From positions 471,217 through 535,216 of the forward strand of contig CABFPE010000518.1 in assembly GCA_900660155.1 (NCBI GenBank): a stretch of 64,000 nucleotides of DNA, given 5' to 3'. How positions within the stretch are numbered: position 1 is the first letter of the stretch; each line of letters starts with the position of its first letter. Positions 26,160 to 38,200 of this stretch are shown here, in pieces. The position numbers and the translations under genes were made by a program. Source of the stretch: Hofstenia miamia. Taxonomy: Eukaryota > Xenacoelomorpha > Acoela > Hofsteniidae. The notes beneath the pieces were generated by a model. It saw only the letters and a program-made list of their open reading frames with translations, was not told the origin of the DNA and did not search any database.

Positions 26160-27840
26160 GGATACATGTGCTGTCATCTGAGCTTAGCATGGAGAAGAGA
26201 TTAACAATATAATCTGGAACGTTGAACCGATGGATCGTGCGAACCATCAGCATGTATACCATACATTGGACGCGAGAGGATACAAAGCGCTAATGTAGCT
26301 CGTGAAGATAAGGCACTAAGGGTCAAATCGTTACAATCCATAAATAATTTGAAGGACGCGTGCATGGCCCGTTCAAGCATCATAAGGAGACTTTGAGGGA
26401 ACCCTGGATAGAGTGAGTTACAATACTCAAGTCTGAATATAACTAACCCTGGACAATGCTTTAGCGAATGTACTGAAGATAGTAGCAGCAGATCGGACAG
26501 ACGTTGGATATCTGTTTCTGAAGGGAAAGAGTGTCCTAAAAAATAAATCCGAATCTTTTGACCAGGTAAATAGCAACTACCTCTTGGTAGAGTGAGATGC
26601 TGAGGAGTGTAGGGGTCAGCTATTATGACGTAGATGGATGATCATCAACTCAGTTTTCGAGTTATTAATTTTCAATAAGACAGGAGCAATTGAGTGGGAT
26701 ATTGAGCACCTTGCACCCATATAAATCTGTCAGTCATTAGTGTAAAAATGGTACCCAAAGCCAAGACGTCCAAGGATGTCACACAATGGAAATAGATATA
26801 TGCAAAACAACCGAAGTCCAAGCATTGATCCCTGGGAAAAACCGCACGGCAGTTGGATGGGAACAGAAATAGAGGATCCAATACAAACGCGTTGTTACTG
26901 ACCTGACTAGTATGAAAATAACCAGCTTAGAGAAAGCCCACAGATGCCAAGTTTGAACTTGGGGATAAAGCGAAGAAGGTGGTAGTCAACAGTGTCAAAA
27001 CCGGCTCCGAAATTTATCATAAATAAGACATGCAAGCATCAACAGCAAAGCCATACAGTAGTGCAGTTTAGGTAGAGCTAAACTCACAGTACTCTGCCGA
27101 GAAACCATCGAGGACATTGTTTTCATTCAGGTATCTTCGAGAAAAATCTGACATTTGTGATTGAGCGGAAATTGGAAAGAGTTTCTGGATCAAGAGATGG
27201 CTTTTTTCCGGAGTAGGGAGAAAATGGATAGTTTCAGGGCTTCTGGAAAAACCCCACAGACAAAAGACACGTTCATGAGGATAGAGAGAACCGGCAAGAT
27301 AATTCGGAGACGTTATTCGAATTCTCCAGTCGGTAAAGGGCTCATTGTATTTGAGAGCGACGAAATGGCAGCGAAAACATCAGTATCAATATTGTTCACA
27401 AACATGTCCAAATGTCATAGCCCTTTGTGGATGTTTGTATCAGTGTTGGTCACGCCATGATCTCGAATGCATTGAACTTTAGTATTCGTTGGATTTGTTT
27501 GCTAGATGAAAATTAAGGAGCCCGATGAGAGTTTGCAAGGTTGCTTACGTCCAAATAAGGAGTCAATGGAGCGTGATAGCTGCTGTTCAATGACACATTC
27601 GCTGAATAATGTGACATAGCACTTATATTTTATCCACTTGATAGCATCATTCATGGTGATGCAGCAGGCATGCTGAAACTGACTTTTGGCCTGTACTGAT
27701 TCTGCTTGTCGGAATCTTCACTCAGCTTACAATTTCGGATGATTCAATTTGAAAAGTGTCTCATTAAAAAACGATAGTCATTACAACGGATAGTCGTGGT
27801 ATAGATTGGTGGTAACAGCTGAAGAACGCCGAAGATACAA
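26160..27840 (-). mobile_element. Decayed CR1/L2-like LINE, reverse transcriptase region
   Basis: Read on the minus strand, fragments in the correct order match a non-LTR reverse transcriptase. They are a linker before the RT (around 27.6-27.8 kb), FDTVDYHLL near 27.0 kb (normally FDTVDHxLL), QGSMLGLRLF near 26.83 kb, YTND near 26.72 kb where active copies have YADD, KINNSKTEL near 26.68-26.64 kb, and LEYCNSLYPGFPQSLL starting at 26431 and running downward. The last motif is typical of CR1/L2-type elements after the RT core. The fragments lie in different frames with many stops and shifts, and the catalytic YADD is altered, so the copy is dead. Neither the endonuclease domain nor the 3' tail could be placed, so both borders are approximate. 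Confidence 0.75.
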
Positions 27841-28169
27841 AACTCAAGAGCTTCAAAATTTTTAATTCCTGCCAGAACAGATGCTTGCTATTAATTTCAG
27901 GATATTCCTGCAAAGACTCCAGTTCTTCCAGCATTGTGGAATGCATATTGCCATCATCAGTTGCGAACAGAAGGTTGTAGTCGACAATGAGCAGGATTAC
28001 AACAAGTATAATGTCACAATACATAGCACGGTGTTGCACTATTGCAGCGTGCCAACAGCATGTTTGAAATGAGGTTTCTGGGACAAACGGAGAGCTAGTA
28101 GAAACATGACGATTTATCGCGCCAGCCAATGCAATAACTTTGATGTTTTCTATATTATTCAAATAACTT

Positions 28170-28577
28170 GCATGCTCTTATGGCGAGCTTCTTGTAAAAA
28201 GTGTTTATAAAAATTATATTGATATCACACAGCTAACAGAGTTGCACTACTCAAAAAATATTTATATTTTGAATTATTGCAAAGTGACAATAAATTAATG
28301 CTCGATGTTACCATTTATTATGGAACAATTATATATTCGGCCACAAAAATGCATGTACAGTAAACTAAGTAAACCCGAAAATGCTCAACAGGCAAATAAG
28401 CCAAAATAAGTGTTCAAAAAGTCACTCAGATATTATTACTCAAATAGTTTGCTCAGTTGCGCATTTGACAACACACATCGTTTTTGTTTCCCGTAGCTTC
28501 AACGATTACTGAAGTGGGACATTCGATACATTCTGATCGCTTCTTGTACATCATCGTCCACTTATTACGAGTCTTAA
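28170..28577. other. Spacer between LINE remnant and mariner
   Basis: AT-rich sequence with no open frame or repeat that I recognise. The true 5' end of the LINE remnant may reach into it. Confidence 0.5.
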
Positions 28578-28579
28578 TA

Positions 28580-28609
28580 CGAGGGTTAGTCAATAAGTCT
28601 TGCACATTT
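28580..28609 (+). repeat. Mariner left terminal inverted repeat
   Basis: Thirty bases beginning cgagggttagtcaataag. They pair with the right end at 29877-29906 with four mismatches, two of them at the extreme terminus. Confidence 0.9.
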
Positions 28610-28763
28610 TTTCATGTACAAGGTTTTATAATGTTTTCATGTACCATCATGTCATAGTATGTAAGTATTTGTCTCTTGGAACAACTACTATCACTGTATA
28701 CTTAACATTTGCTTAATTTTCTATCCATTCTATTCTCTGTCTGCAGGTCATAATCAATCGAAA

Positions 28764-29810
28764 ATGTTCTCTCGTCATGAGCAACACGCCTATGTGAAGA
28801 TCGAGTTTATGCGAAATAAACGACAATTGGAAATTCATGCTGCATTGGTAGAAGCTTGCAAGGAGGAGGCTGTCGATCGTTCGACTGTTACTCGATGGTT
28901 TCAGAGGTTTCGAGATGGTGACATGAGCATCGAAGACAAAGAGCGCAGTGGTCGACCGGTTTCTGTTACTGACCAAGAACACGAAGAACGAGTCCAAGAA
29001 CTCTTGGAGGAGGACAGGCGGATAACTTGCGATGAAATTGCCACTGAGATCGGCATCAGTCACGGGTCCGTTTACAAGATTCCTACAGACAATCTTGGCA
29101 AAAGGAAGGTAACGGCTCGATGGGTTCCTCATCGTCTCAAGGATGAAGAAAAGCTTTCCCGCTACAGGATATCGATGCAGTTGCGCCAAAGATACCGTCG
29201 AGAAGGAGAGAGCTTCCTCCGAAGAATTGTGGCTATTGACGAAACGTGGATTCGATCGTACGAGCCCGAGCTGAAGCGGCAGTCGAGCGAGTGGCGGCAC
29301 TCCGATTCTCCACGTCCCCAAAAGTACCGTCGTGAACAAAGCAAAGTGAAGCAAATGATGATCTTTGCTTAGGATTACATCGGCATCATTCTTGCTGATG
29401 CTGTTCCGGTTGGACAAACCGTCAATAAAGAATACTACGCCGACTTCATCTCCAAGAAACTGAGGAACGCCTTGAGGAGAAAAAGACCAAACCTCCAGCC
29501 TCTCATCCTGCATGACAACGCCCACTGTCATACCGCACAAACCGTTGTGGAGACTCTGGAAAACTTGAATTGGGAAGTTTTGCCTCACCCGGCATACAGT
29601 CCGGATTTGAGTCCTCCTGACTTTCATCTCTTCCCAAAACTCAAGGAACCCATGAGAGGGAAGCGGTACTCAACATTGGACGAATTGTCTGCAGCAGTGA
29701 AGACCCGCATTCGAGCGATGAACACGGAGGGTACCGAAGACATTTTCAAACTGACACAAAGATGGGAAAGTGTGATCCGCAATGGTGGAGACTACATCGA
29801 AGGATTGTAA
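28764..29810 (+). pseudogene. Mariner transposase, one in-frame TAG
   Basis: The frame spans 349 codons from ATG at 28764 to the stop ending at 29810, the normal length for mariner transposases (~345 residues). The first 202 residues include two helix-turn-helix-like segments (around STVTRWFQRF and CDEIATEIGISHGSVYKI) and the first catalytic Asp in IDETW. A TAG at 29370-29372 interrupts the frame just before DYIGIIL, where relatives usually have an aromatic residue. The frame then continues open to the end. The second catalytic Asp is in LHDNAHCHTA and the third in SPDLSPPDFHLF, with exactly 34 residues between them, giving the mariner D,D34D signature. No other break is visible. The enzyme would cut and join the element ends at TA targets; this copy should yield only a truncated protein unless the stop is read through or is a sequencing error. 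Confidence 0.92.
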
Positions 29811-29876
29811 ATGTGTATATATTCATGTTTCAAAATACAGTTTGGTTTATTATACTTTGTTTTGTTACTAAAATAG

Positions 29877-29906
29877 AAATGTACAAGACTTATTGACTAG
29901 CCCTTA
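29877..29906 (-). repeat. Mariner right terminal inverted repeat
   Basis: Inverted partner of 28580-28609, matching at 26 of 30 bases. It abuts a TA array (29905-29925), so the exact outer border is uncertain by a base or two. Confidence 0.9.
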
Positions 29907-29926
29907 TATATATATATATATATATC

Positions 29927-31495
29927 AAAATGGCATTAAATATGTTGATTTCCTCATCTTCAATACGAGATTCACCAATGCAACTGTTCTGAAAACGCAA
30001 CTGGGCCTTGCCAATGTTAAATAATAAGCGGAGAAATTTAAATAATACAAAAAATTTGTAAACTATGCAAGACTTTATAGACGCTTCTAATTGGTGTACC
30101 GCAATATTAAAGCAACAATAGCAGAAAGCACTGCTTAATGAAATGTAAAGCAAAGATCAAACATTCATTAACTTTGATGTTTATGTAAAAAATTTTGGTT
30201 CATGAAGTTGTTGGTGAGTCTAAAAGACCCGCGAGGCCACGAATGAACAATAATGACTAAACAAAATTTAACCAAACAAGTGTACTTTACAAATTTCATC
30301 AATTACAAAAGCGTATTGCAAAGGCATTTCTCCAAATGTAAAATCTCTAAAACTGATTTAACAATTGACCGAAAGAGGCCACCTACAAATAAAAATTAGT
30401 CATCAGTTCAGGGCGAGGCTATCAGTCATTGGCGCATTCAGTTGACATTAAACACATTGGATTTCGCAGATTCTCTGGCAGTTTTGGTTTATTACGTGTT
30501 TTAATCGATTGGCTTAACCAATTCCTTAACAGATTTTTTAATCGATTAACTAAAAATTGGCTAAACAGAGAATCTAGCTGGATATCCCTGCTTGATTCAG
30601 AGGATTATTATGGTTGATGAATGGGAAAATATGTTCATCCATTTAAAATACTTAACGCAACATTGCAAAATATTTATCGATATTAAAACAAAAAATCTGT
30701 GACTACCGCATGCACATCTGACTTTGTTTACATTGTGAACAGAGGAATTTCTATAAATTCGAATTATCAAAGAACAACAGCAGGAAAAAATTGCAATTCT
30801 TAAATTTTTAACACCAATGTTTTTTTAAATAAGTGCATGAGAAAACTAGAAGCATTGTAAAAGAATCTTTATGGGTAAATAACTGAGAGTGGTACGTTGT
30901 TTGAAGTATAGTATATTTCGCATATTCGAGTATTTTCATCAGATAGTTGTACACTAAAATAAAAAAACAAAGATTCTGTCAATTGCTAAGGATTTATTTG
31001 AAACTCGTGTACACTGACAGATAGGCGATGACAAGAGAACAATGCTTGCAAACACTCGTTGCATGCCACTCTTTCTAGAAACTGAACTTTAAACTCCATT
31101 GGAAATTAATAAAGACTACAAATGTATTGCATAAATCCTAACAACAAACTACACAATTAAACTTAATAAACATATTATGGAATATTCTAACCTTTTTGAA
31201 TATGAACTGTCGTTAAAGTCAATCAAAGTCAAAATTTCGAAAAAAAAATCAGTTTTGCCATAAATGTATTGTTAAGGTATCTTTTACTAATTGACTTTAA
31301 CCAACAAATAACATAATTGCTAAAAAGTGAATTCTGTAAGTCAAAGTCAGTAAGTTTTGCCAAGCAACGGGCCCTAGCAACAAAGGTAGTTTGTTTTTTT
31401 GCCTCTCAAATAAATATAATAAAACAACTTAATTGAATTGCTTAGTATAGCAACATCTTTTGGCAACCAGAAACACCAACCCGGAAGTTTATAAC

Positions 31496-31541
<46 letters not shown>

Positions 31542-34500
31542 AAGTTTTTTTCGAATTTTAAAAATTTCAAAATTAATTACTCTAAAGATTTTCAATGGAT
31601 TGGGCTGATTTTTTCAAGGTATGTTCCCAGATGTATTAACTAGATACTGAACTAAGATCTAAGAAATAGAAAAATTTGGCAAAAATAGCAACTTTTGAAA
31701 TTGACCATAAGCATATAACTAAACATTATTTTGCTTAGAGCCCAGTTTACGACCTAGAGGAAGGTTTACGGATTCATTTACAAAAAGAATTTTTAAGATA
31801 TATATATACACACATTTTGCTAGTATCATTTTTTGGAATGGCTTTTTCTCGAAAATTTTGAATATTTTTGCCCAAAATGTTGACGGTCGAGGTCAAGATG
31901 ATATCATAATGATTCAAAATTTTTGTTAGATCAAGACCTATCTAACTACTACATAAGGAAACATTTTTAAGCAATAGCTTAAAAATGGTTTGATTAGGGG
32001 ACCCACCTTAAGGGATCTCAGATTATAATGTTTTCAATTTTATAATTTACTTAAAAATAATGGGTTTTAGATACTATGAATATAAAATCAGTGTCTCTTA
32101 CATGACATTTACCATTCATATTGCTGATATTGAATAAAATTATGATAAAGACAATTTGGATTTAGCTGTAAGAGCAAATGGCTAACATTGAAGAAATATT
32201 GCTTCAGAAGCTAAAATTTAAGATCTCTCTAAGAATGTAATCAACGAATTTTCTACAAATAAGAACTAAACTAATAGAGTTAGATAACTTTATTTAAAGA
32301 AATTGATAGTATTCAATGTTGTGTGTTTACGTGTAGCAAACATTAAAAAGTGAACGAGGAAAAACGATATCATTATTATCAGACAAGTCAAAAGAAAAGC
32401 AGTAGATTAGCTATTTTGGTACTAAACACATAGATTAGTGAAAACTACAGATAACAAAAAACTTGGTTTCGAAGAAACCGACTCTGTAGTGTAGCGTAAT
32501 AGAAAATTTCTTTGAAATCACTTTCAAAATATGAAAAAAATATATCATTTTTAATGAATTACCAATAGAGATATAATTGTTTTTACCAGTTTCAATAAGC
32601 AATTCAGAGAAATGAGTTGGTAAAGTTTACCTTCAAAGTCAAACTGATACTATGTAGTAGTTGTGAAAGCAATTTCAGCCATAAAGAATAAGAAAATTTG
32701 TTATCCAAAAATGTTCTTCCCAAGTTAAAAAAAGGAAATATTAAGTGTGAGGACTTAAATTATTCGTTGAGAGAAAAGTAATAGAGAAAACTATAGAGAC
32801 TGTTTGAAAGGTACTCTAAGAAAAATTAAATCAATTGACAATCACTAGTTCGTTTGCACAGCTAGAAACATTTTATTCAAAACGTCGAGAAAAAATTATT
32901 TTTAACACTTTCAAAAATGACATTAAGGTTTTCCAACCCAAACGCCTAGGTTCTTTAATGATTGGCAAGAGAAGTGTGGTATCTCACTTCAATGAATGAC
33001 ATAAAGAAAGACTCAATGTTTGTTAATAATTTTCTCAAAAATGTCTAAATGTCATCATCAAGCAGGTTGACATGGAAACACATTTTCAAATCAACGAGTA
33101 AGTATTCTTGGAATTTGGAATAAAGTATTTTTCTTATTGCATAAATAACTCCGTCAACGTACTCAGTAATTTCTCTGGAAATGAGGATTCCTTTTAAAAC
33201 ATTTGATGAAGTTTGTGATATCTATGCTTCAATAATAATTGTCAATTTTGTATTTAACTTAGAGCAAGCAGTTTACAACAAAATTTGAAAGCTTTTAATA
33301 CTTTTCTATAATATTTTGTAAATATTTGTATGAGAAAAAACATCATCTCAGTTTTTTTTCAAGTTGAGATTTTGTTTTCTTTAATACATAGAGTCACTCA
33401 TCCACTGAGGTGTATATTCACACATGTATTTGATACAGGTATTAATACAATTATTACTACCAGACTTGTCAATGAGCTGAGATTCAAACGTACCAAGCAG
33501 AAATGTTGTGAGATATAATGCTAACTGATGAATTTTGCAAGTTCTCTCGTATATAGTGCGTCGATTTTTTTTGCAAATTCCCAACAATTTGTCAAAAAAT
33601 AATTTACAAGATGGCATGAAGTAAACCAAATGTCCATAGAAATGTTATGAACTGGATTTAGATATAGGCTAGATTGTTTCAATGTGACTGCATTGGGAAA
33701 TGGCAATTTCTGCATTTTATGCACCAATCAGTGTAACTTCTCAAACTTATGGTAATTGGTTAAATGCAAAACCAGATCACACATCATAAAAACAAATATT
33801 TTTCATGATGCCTCTTTTCAAACCAGGGTACATGTTGATATTTCAGTTAGACCTTCGATATAATTGTCGCCCAGCATTGCCAAGATGTTCCGGATTTGAC
33901 CTAATACTGCAATTAACATTTCTGTATATCATTCAGGGTGGTTAAGGGTCAACTCGTCCGACAATCAAGTAAAAAATTCGACGGGTGGGGTTGCTCGGCA
34001 CTCTTAGACAAATCGGGTCGCGGGTCATTCATAATTGTTAGGGAGGAAGAACACTAACAGAATTAAGGAACAATTTAAGAACTCAAACCATTCAATCTTT
34101 AAAATTCTTAAAGACTAATAGATTCTAACTATATTTGTATATTTTATTGATTTTGTCTTGTTTTCATTGATGCTATTATGCTAAAATATTTTTGCGAGTA
34201 TTATACTAGTAATCCTTCTTTGATTGGTTTGGGGTACGGATCATTGTTAGACAGGCTAGGTCGGGTCACAGGTTAAAAATTGAATGCACATCACTGAGAA
34301 GATAGAAACATATTTCATGCTCAATATTAGAGTTCAAGATTTCCTAATCTAAGTGAACTTTTATCATCAAAATATCTTCATTACTTGAATCTTGAATCAT
34401 GATTGAAAGAGCTTTCATTACCAACTTCCTCAGCTATTTACAAGCAACATTAGAGATTTGAAAGGAAAGTTTCTTGTATTTAATGTAAGGTATAAAATGA

Positions 34501-34881
34501 TTTGACATAATACAGTATTCTTAATATTTGCTAATCAAATAACTTGGGGTTATAAAGTTACCCCAAATGACGATAATCATAGAAATGCAGTTAATATTGT
34601 AAATAAAAAGTCATAAGTTTTTGTTGGTTTACCGGAATTTCACGTCTCTCAGCAACCTAATTAAGGACTGTGGGGTGACAGAAACACCCCAAACGACGTA
34701 GAACGGTTAATGGTACCAGTCTCATGAATTATTCTGGTCTCATTCGGTCCCACTACATTACTTCTATTTTAACAACAATTAAGAAAAATTATGAATAATA
34801 TTCAGAAATTCGTGGTTCTAGTCTGTCGAAATACAGACAACTGATACATTAAGCCCCAATATCACACAGCAATAGACGGTC
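29927..34881. other. AT-rich non-coding stretch
   Basis: No gene is supported. A small foldback with 10-bp arms lies at 30468-30575. A TA array lies at 31499-31538. GGGTC/GACCC word clusters at about 33950-34030 and 34240-34295, ending in cacatcactga, resemble the ends of old hAT-type elements. Open frames at 33330-33727 overlap on both strands and look random. Confidence 0.5.
31499..31538. repeat. (TA)n array
   Basis: An uninterrupted TA run of about 40 bases. Confidence 0.95.
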
Positions 34882-34889
34882 GCACAGAC

Positions 34890-35267
34890 TAGGTGTGCGG
34901 GACTACTTATATTTGGTCACGGTCCCGTACAGTCCTTGTTCAAAAAGTTTTATCGGTTGCAGTAGTCATTTCCGTCTTTAATGTTCCTATCACATATCAA
35001 ATTAGAATTTTTTAATTGATAACGAAAATATACAATGTAAATAAATATAGCTAACTAAAATATATGGCTAAACTTAACACATAAAAGTAACTGGTGAAAT
35101 TAATATCAAGCGTATTATTTTTACGCAAATTGAATGCTTAATGTATAATAGACTAGAGAGAATTCTCAATATTATGCACATATAGCTATTTGGTCCCGGT
35201 ATCTGGTCCCAGTCCCTGAAGGACCAGATACGGGACCTGAACGAAGTACCGGTCTCGCACGCCTCTA
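34890..35267. mobile_element. Non-autonomous hAT-like element (MITE)
   Basis: A 378-bp element whose left end reads taggtgtgcgggactac and whose right end, inverted, reads tagaggcgtgcgagaccgg. The candidate 8-bp target duplications are gcacagac (34882-34889) and ccacaaac (35268-35275), 6 of 8 identical. Further ggtccc/gggacc words lie inside both ends. It has no coding capacity. The structure fits an old hAT element. The imperfect duplication and differing ends suggest greater age than the copies at 16.4 and 18.9 kb. Confidence 0.65.
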
Positions 35268-35275
35268 CCACAAAC

Positions 35276-38200
35276 AGCTACTTCGTACTAATTCTATGCA
35301 GAAGGATCTATCCTATCAGAATCACTTCTGGAAGAGGTCAAAGTTCAAGGTTCTATCATGAACGGGTCAAGGCTCTCCCGTTCTCTATGTGCTAGGAAAA
35401 ATATTAATTCACAAAACAATAGTTTCCTAAGATTTTTAATTAAAATAAGTCTTACCTGAAAACAATATTTTAAAATCCCGCATGCTGTTTGTTGTTAATT
35501 GTCACCAGAACTGTTGATTCTGAGGTATTATAAAGCAAGCGGGTATTACACGGAATGTGAATATAATTAGGGTTGGGAAATAATTGGATAAACATTAAGT
35601 TTCTTTGATGCCTAAATCCTATTTACTGGAAGAAACATTTCCTATTATTATATTAATGACCGGTAATGCACTAAAAAAGAAAACTCAGAGAATTATATGT
35701 TCAGACTAAATGGGAAAAGGTATAACCTACGCAAAAGATTTAAGCACATACAATTAGAGCATAATTAAAGAATACGCATTGTATATTTTATATCTTGCTT
35801 GAAAAATTCGGAAATTTTAACGAATTTTAAAATGTTCAGAAAAAATTAGTTGAATTGAATAGTACATCATTGTATATTCTTTTTTACAACGAATTCTCAA
35901 ACTATGAACTCGAGTAAAAAAATTCTAGGATGAAAAGAAATCAGCCAGAGGAAAATGGTTGACTTCAAAGCAATCCAAAACCAACTGGTAAACCTGTGCA
36001 AGTATTGCTCATTTTTACTCTAAGTCTAGATGTTAAATTTGTACACTTAAGCATTTTGACGCAAACTGAAATTTTCATACATGTTTCGCAATTGTTAGTA
36101 AAAGTTTAGGTGGCTCACAAAAAATATAGTTACACTTTGAAGGGAGATAAATCATGAAAAAGATTAAAAACTATTATCAAGGAAGTTATTACAAGAATAG
36201 AAAGTTATGATAAACTATAATGTAAAGAAGTTTGAAGACAAAATTGTCAAATAATATGAGCACTGGTAAATCAGCTTTCCAAATGTCAATGTGAAAAAAA
36301 TGCATAAGCTCTACTAAATTTTGTAAATTCTTCATTTTAAACAATAAATACGCATAACATTCATGTGTATGCATACATGCATATATATATATATTAGAAA
36401 AGGCTTAAAGATTTCAAATGTTGATAAAAAATCTCTTAAATTCAACATGAAGAAAAAATTTTTTAAGTGAATCCCATGAAAGCGAAACGGTGCTGTGAGA
36501 ATAGCATGCACACTAATGGCTTACCAATGCTTTGAATGAGTTGTTTTGTTGTTCAGAGAAAGAGATGCCAACAAATTAGTAAACAACTTTCACGCATGTC
36601 TTTGATTGTGTATTATTGTTTAGTTGGCTGTTGGCTAAATGCAATTTATTAATGACCCGTGTATCACCGCCTGCATTCTCATAAAATGCTGCTAATGAAA
36701 TTTAGCCTGGGAGAGCTTCTTAAGTAAACAACAATAGACGCAGACATCTGCACTAAATAAATTTATATTCATGACGCGTATTTACAATTGTTTGTTATAT
36801 TGAATCATTATTTCTATTTCCTCCGTCCATCAGTAATTAGTTTTCACACTTCAAATATCAGCAGCGAATGACAGCCGGGGCGCGTTGTTTACATCATCCC
36901 AGCAACGCGCCTCTTCAATAACAGCTATTTTACATCAACCCCCGGAGTGTGAATAATATTTAATTAGTATTAAATTTGGCTAATTTCCATTCATTTTCTG
37001 CTCTCACGACTTTAAAATATTGACAAGCGCTAGATTTATTTTCCCCGAATAAATACTCCGCTCTGTATTTTTGTAAATGAAAAAAACATGGAAATTGTAT
37101 ACACAGTATGTTTAACAATGGCATTCTACTTGTCTCAATTAAAAAACACAATTTTTCTTTTAATTTTTACAATAAATTTCCATTCCTAAAGTATGTGAAA
37201 TCATATTAGAATGCGCCGCTTACGCTTTCTAACAAAATATCTCTGCAATCTTCTGAACTAGGCTTGCGAATTTACATGTTAAAAACAAATAATATAGATT
37301 AGAAGAGAGCAGAACTTTGCAAAAATTTGCTCCAGTATATTGCGCACCATATTTCGTATAGGCAATAATTGATTTCAGTTAAACACATTTTGAAATTTGT
37401 TAAACATGATTTTTCAATTTCGAAATTCAGTAAAGTTGCAATCTTGGTAAATAATGGTATTTGTTCTGAATATATTTTTGGTATGCAATAGAAAAATATA
37501 CTCCGACTGCATTTTGCTACAAAGGGTGTCCACAACTAAAATATTAAATATAGAATAAAATTCAACACAGTGGTACACAGTGTAAATTTGAAATATAGGC
37601 ACTTTTTAAAGCCACTATCAATTGAATTATAAACTCTGATCAACGTCTTGTAGTATTGTGTATATTCCAGAACTCGCGATTATAGGGTAGAATATAGAAA
37701 CGATCAGTTAAATTTTAACCTTTCCTTATGACGATCAGAAAATATTAAATCTGCAATGCTAATTAATCTTTCCGGCCATGTTCGGAGTATGAAGAATTTA
37801 CTGTAAACAAAATTTACATTAAGGTTTATTTATCTCTACAGAGAATAGAAAGTAAAAATCTACTTTGTTTTGCATTTTCACCATTGCACTATTGCGTTTA
37901 ATTGTGAAATTTGTAAGCTTTCATTTAAACTTCTATGTATTTAAAAACAAAAATAAAATGTTAAAAATAACATGTAGAGAACGCGAATTGCGTTCGATTC
38001 GATTATCAATTATAATATTACAAATTTCTCAATATTGTAAAAATTAATACTCCTTCTAGACCACCACAGCCGAACCCTACATTCTTAAATAGGTAAACGC
38101 TTTTTACCAGGGCAGAATGCAATATTTTGTCCACCACAAATTTGGCCTAATACAACCGCAACTTCAAATGAAAATGAGAAAACGAGGAGTACTCCAAGTT

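Larger units (their letters stand above)
28580..29906 (+). mobile_element. Full-length mariner (Tc1/mariner) transposon
   Basis: A 1.33-kb element flanked by TA on each side (28578-28579 and 29907-29908). The right flank is a TA array, so that duplication is only weakly informative. The terminal inverted repeats at 28580-28609 and 29877-29906 match at 26 of 30 positions and share the core tagtcaataagtcttg. The interior carries one transposase gene in the usual arrangement. Base composition is clearly richer in G+C than the surroundings, as expected for a recent arrival. Length, ends and coding content fit a nearly intact mariner. Confidence 0.95.

Noticed and set aside
27161-27460. 99-codon plus-strand open frame
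   Set aside because: It lies antisense to the LINE reverse transcriptase remnant, whose minus-strand motifs run in the correct order through and beyond it.
28713-29627. 304-codon minus-strand open frame
   Set aside because: It is the antisense of the mariner transposase gene. The plus strand carries the family motifs and D,D34D triad, so this is a shadow.
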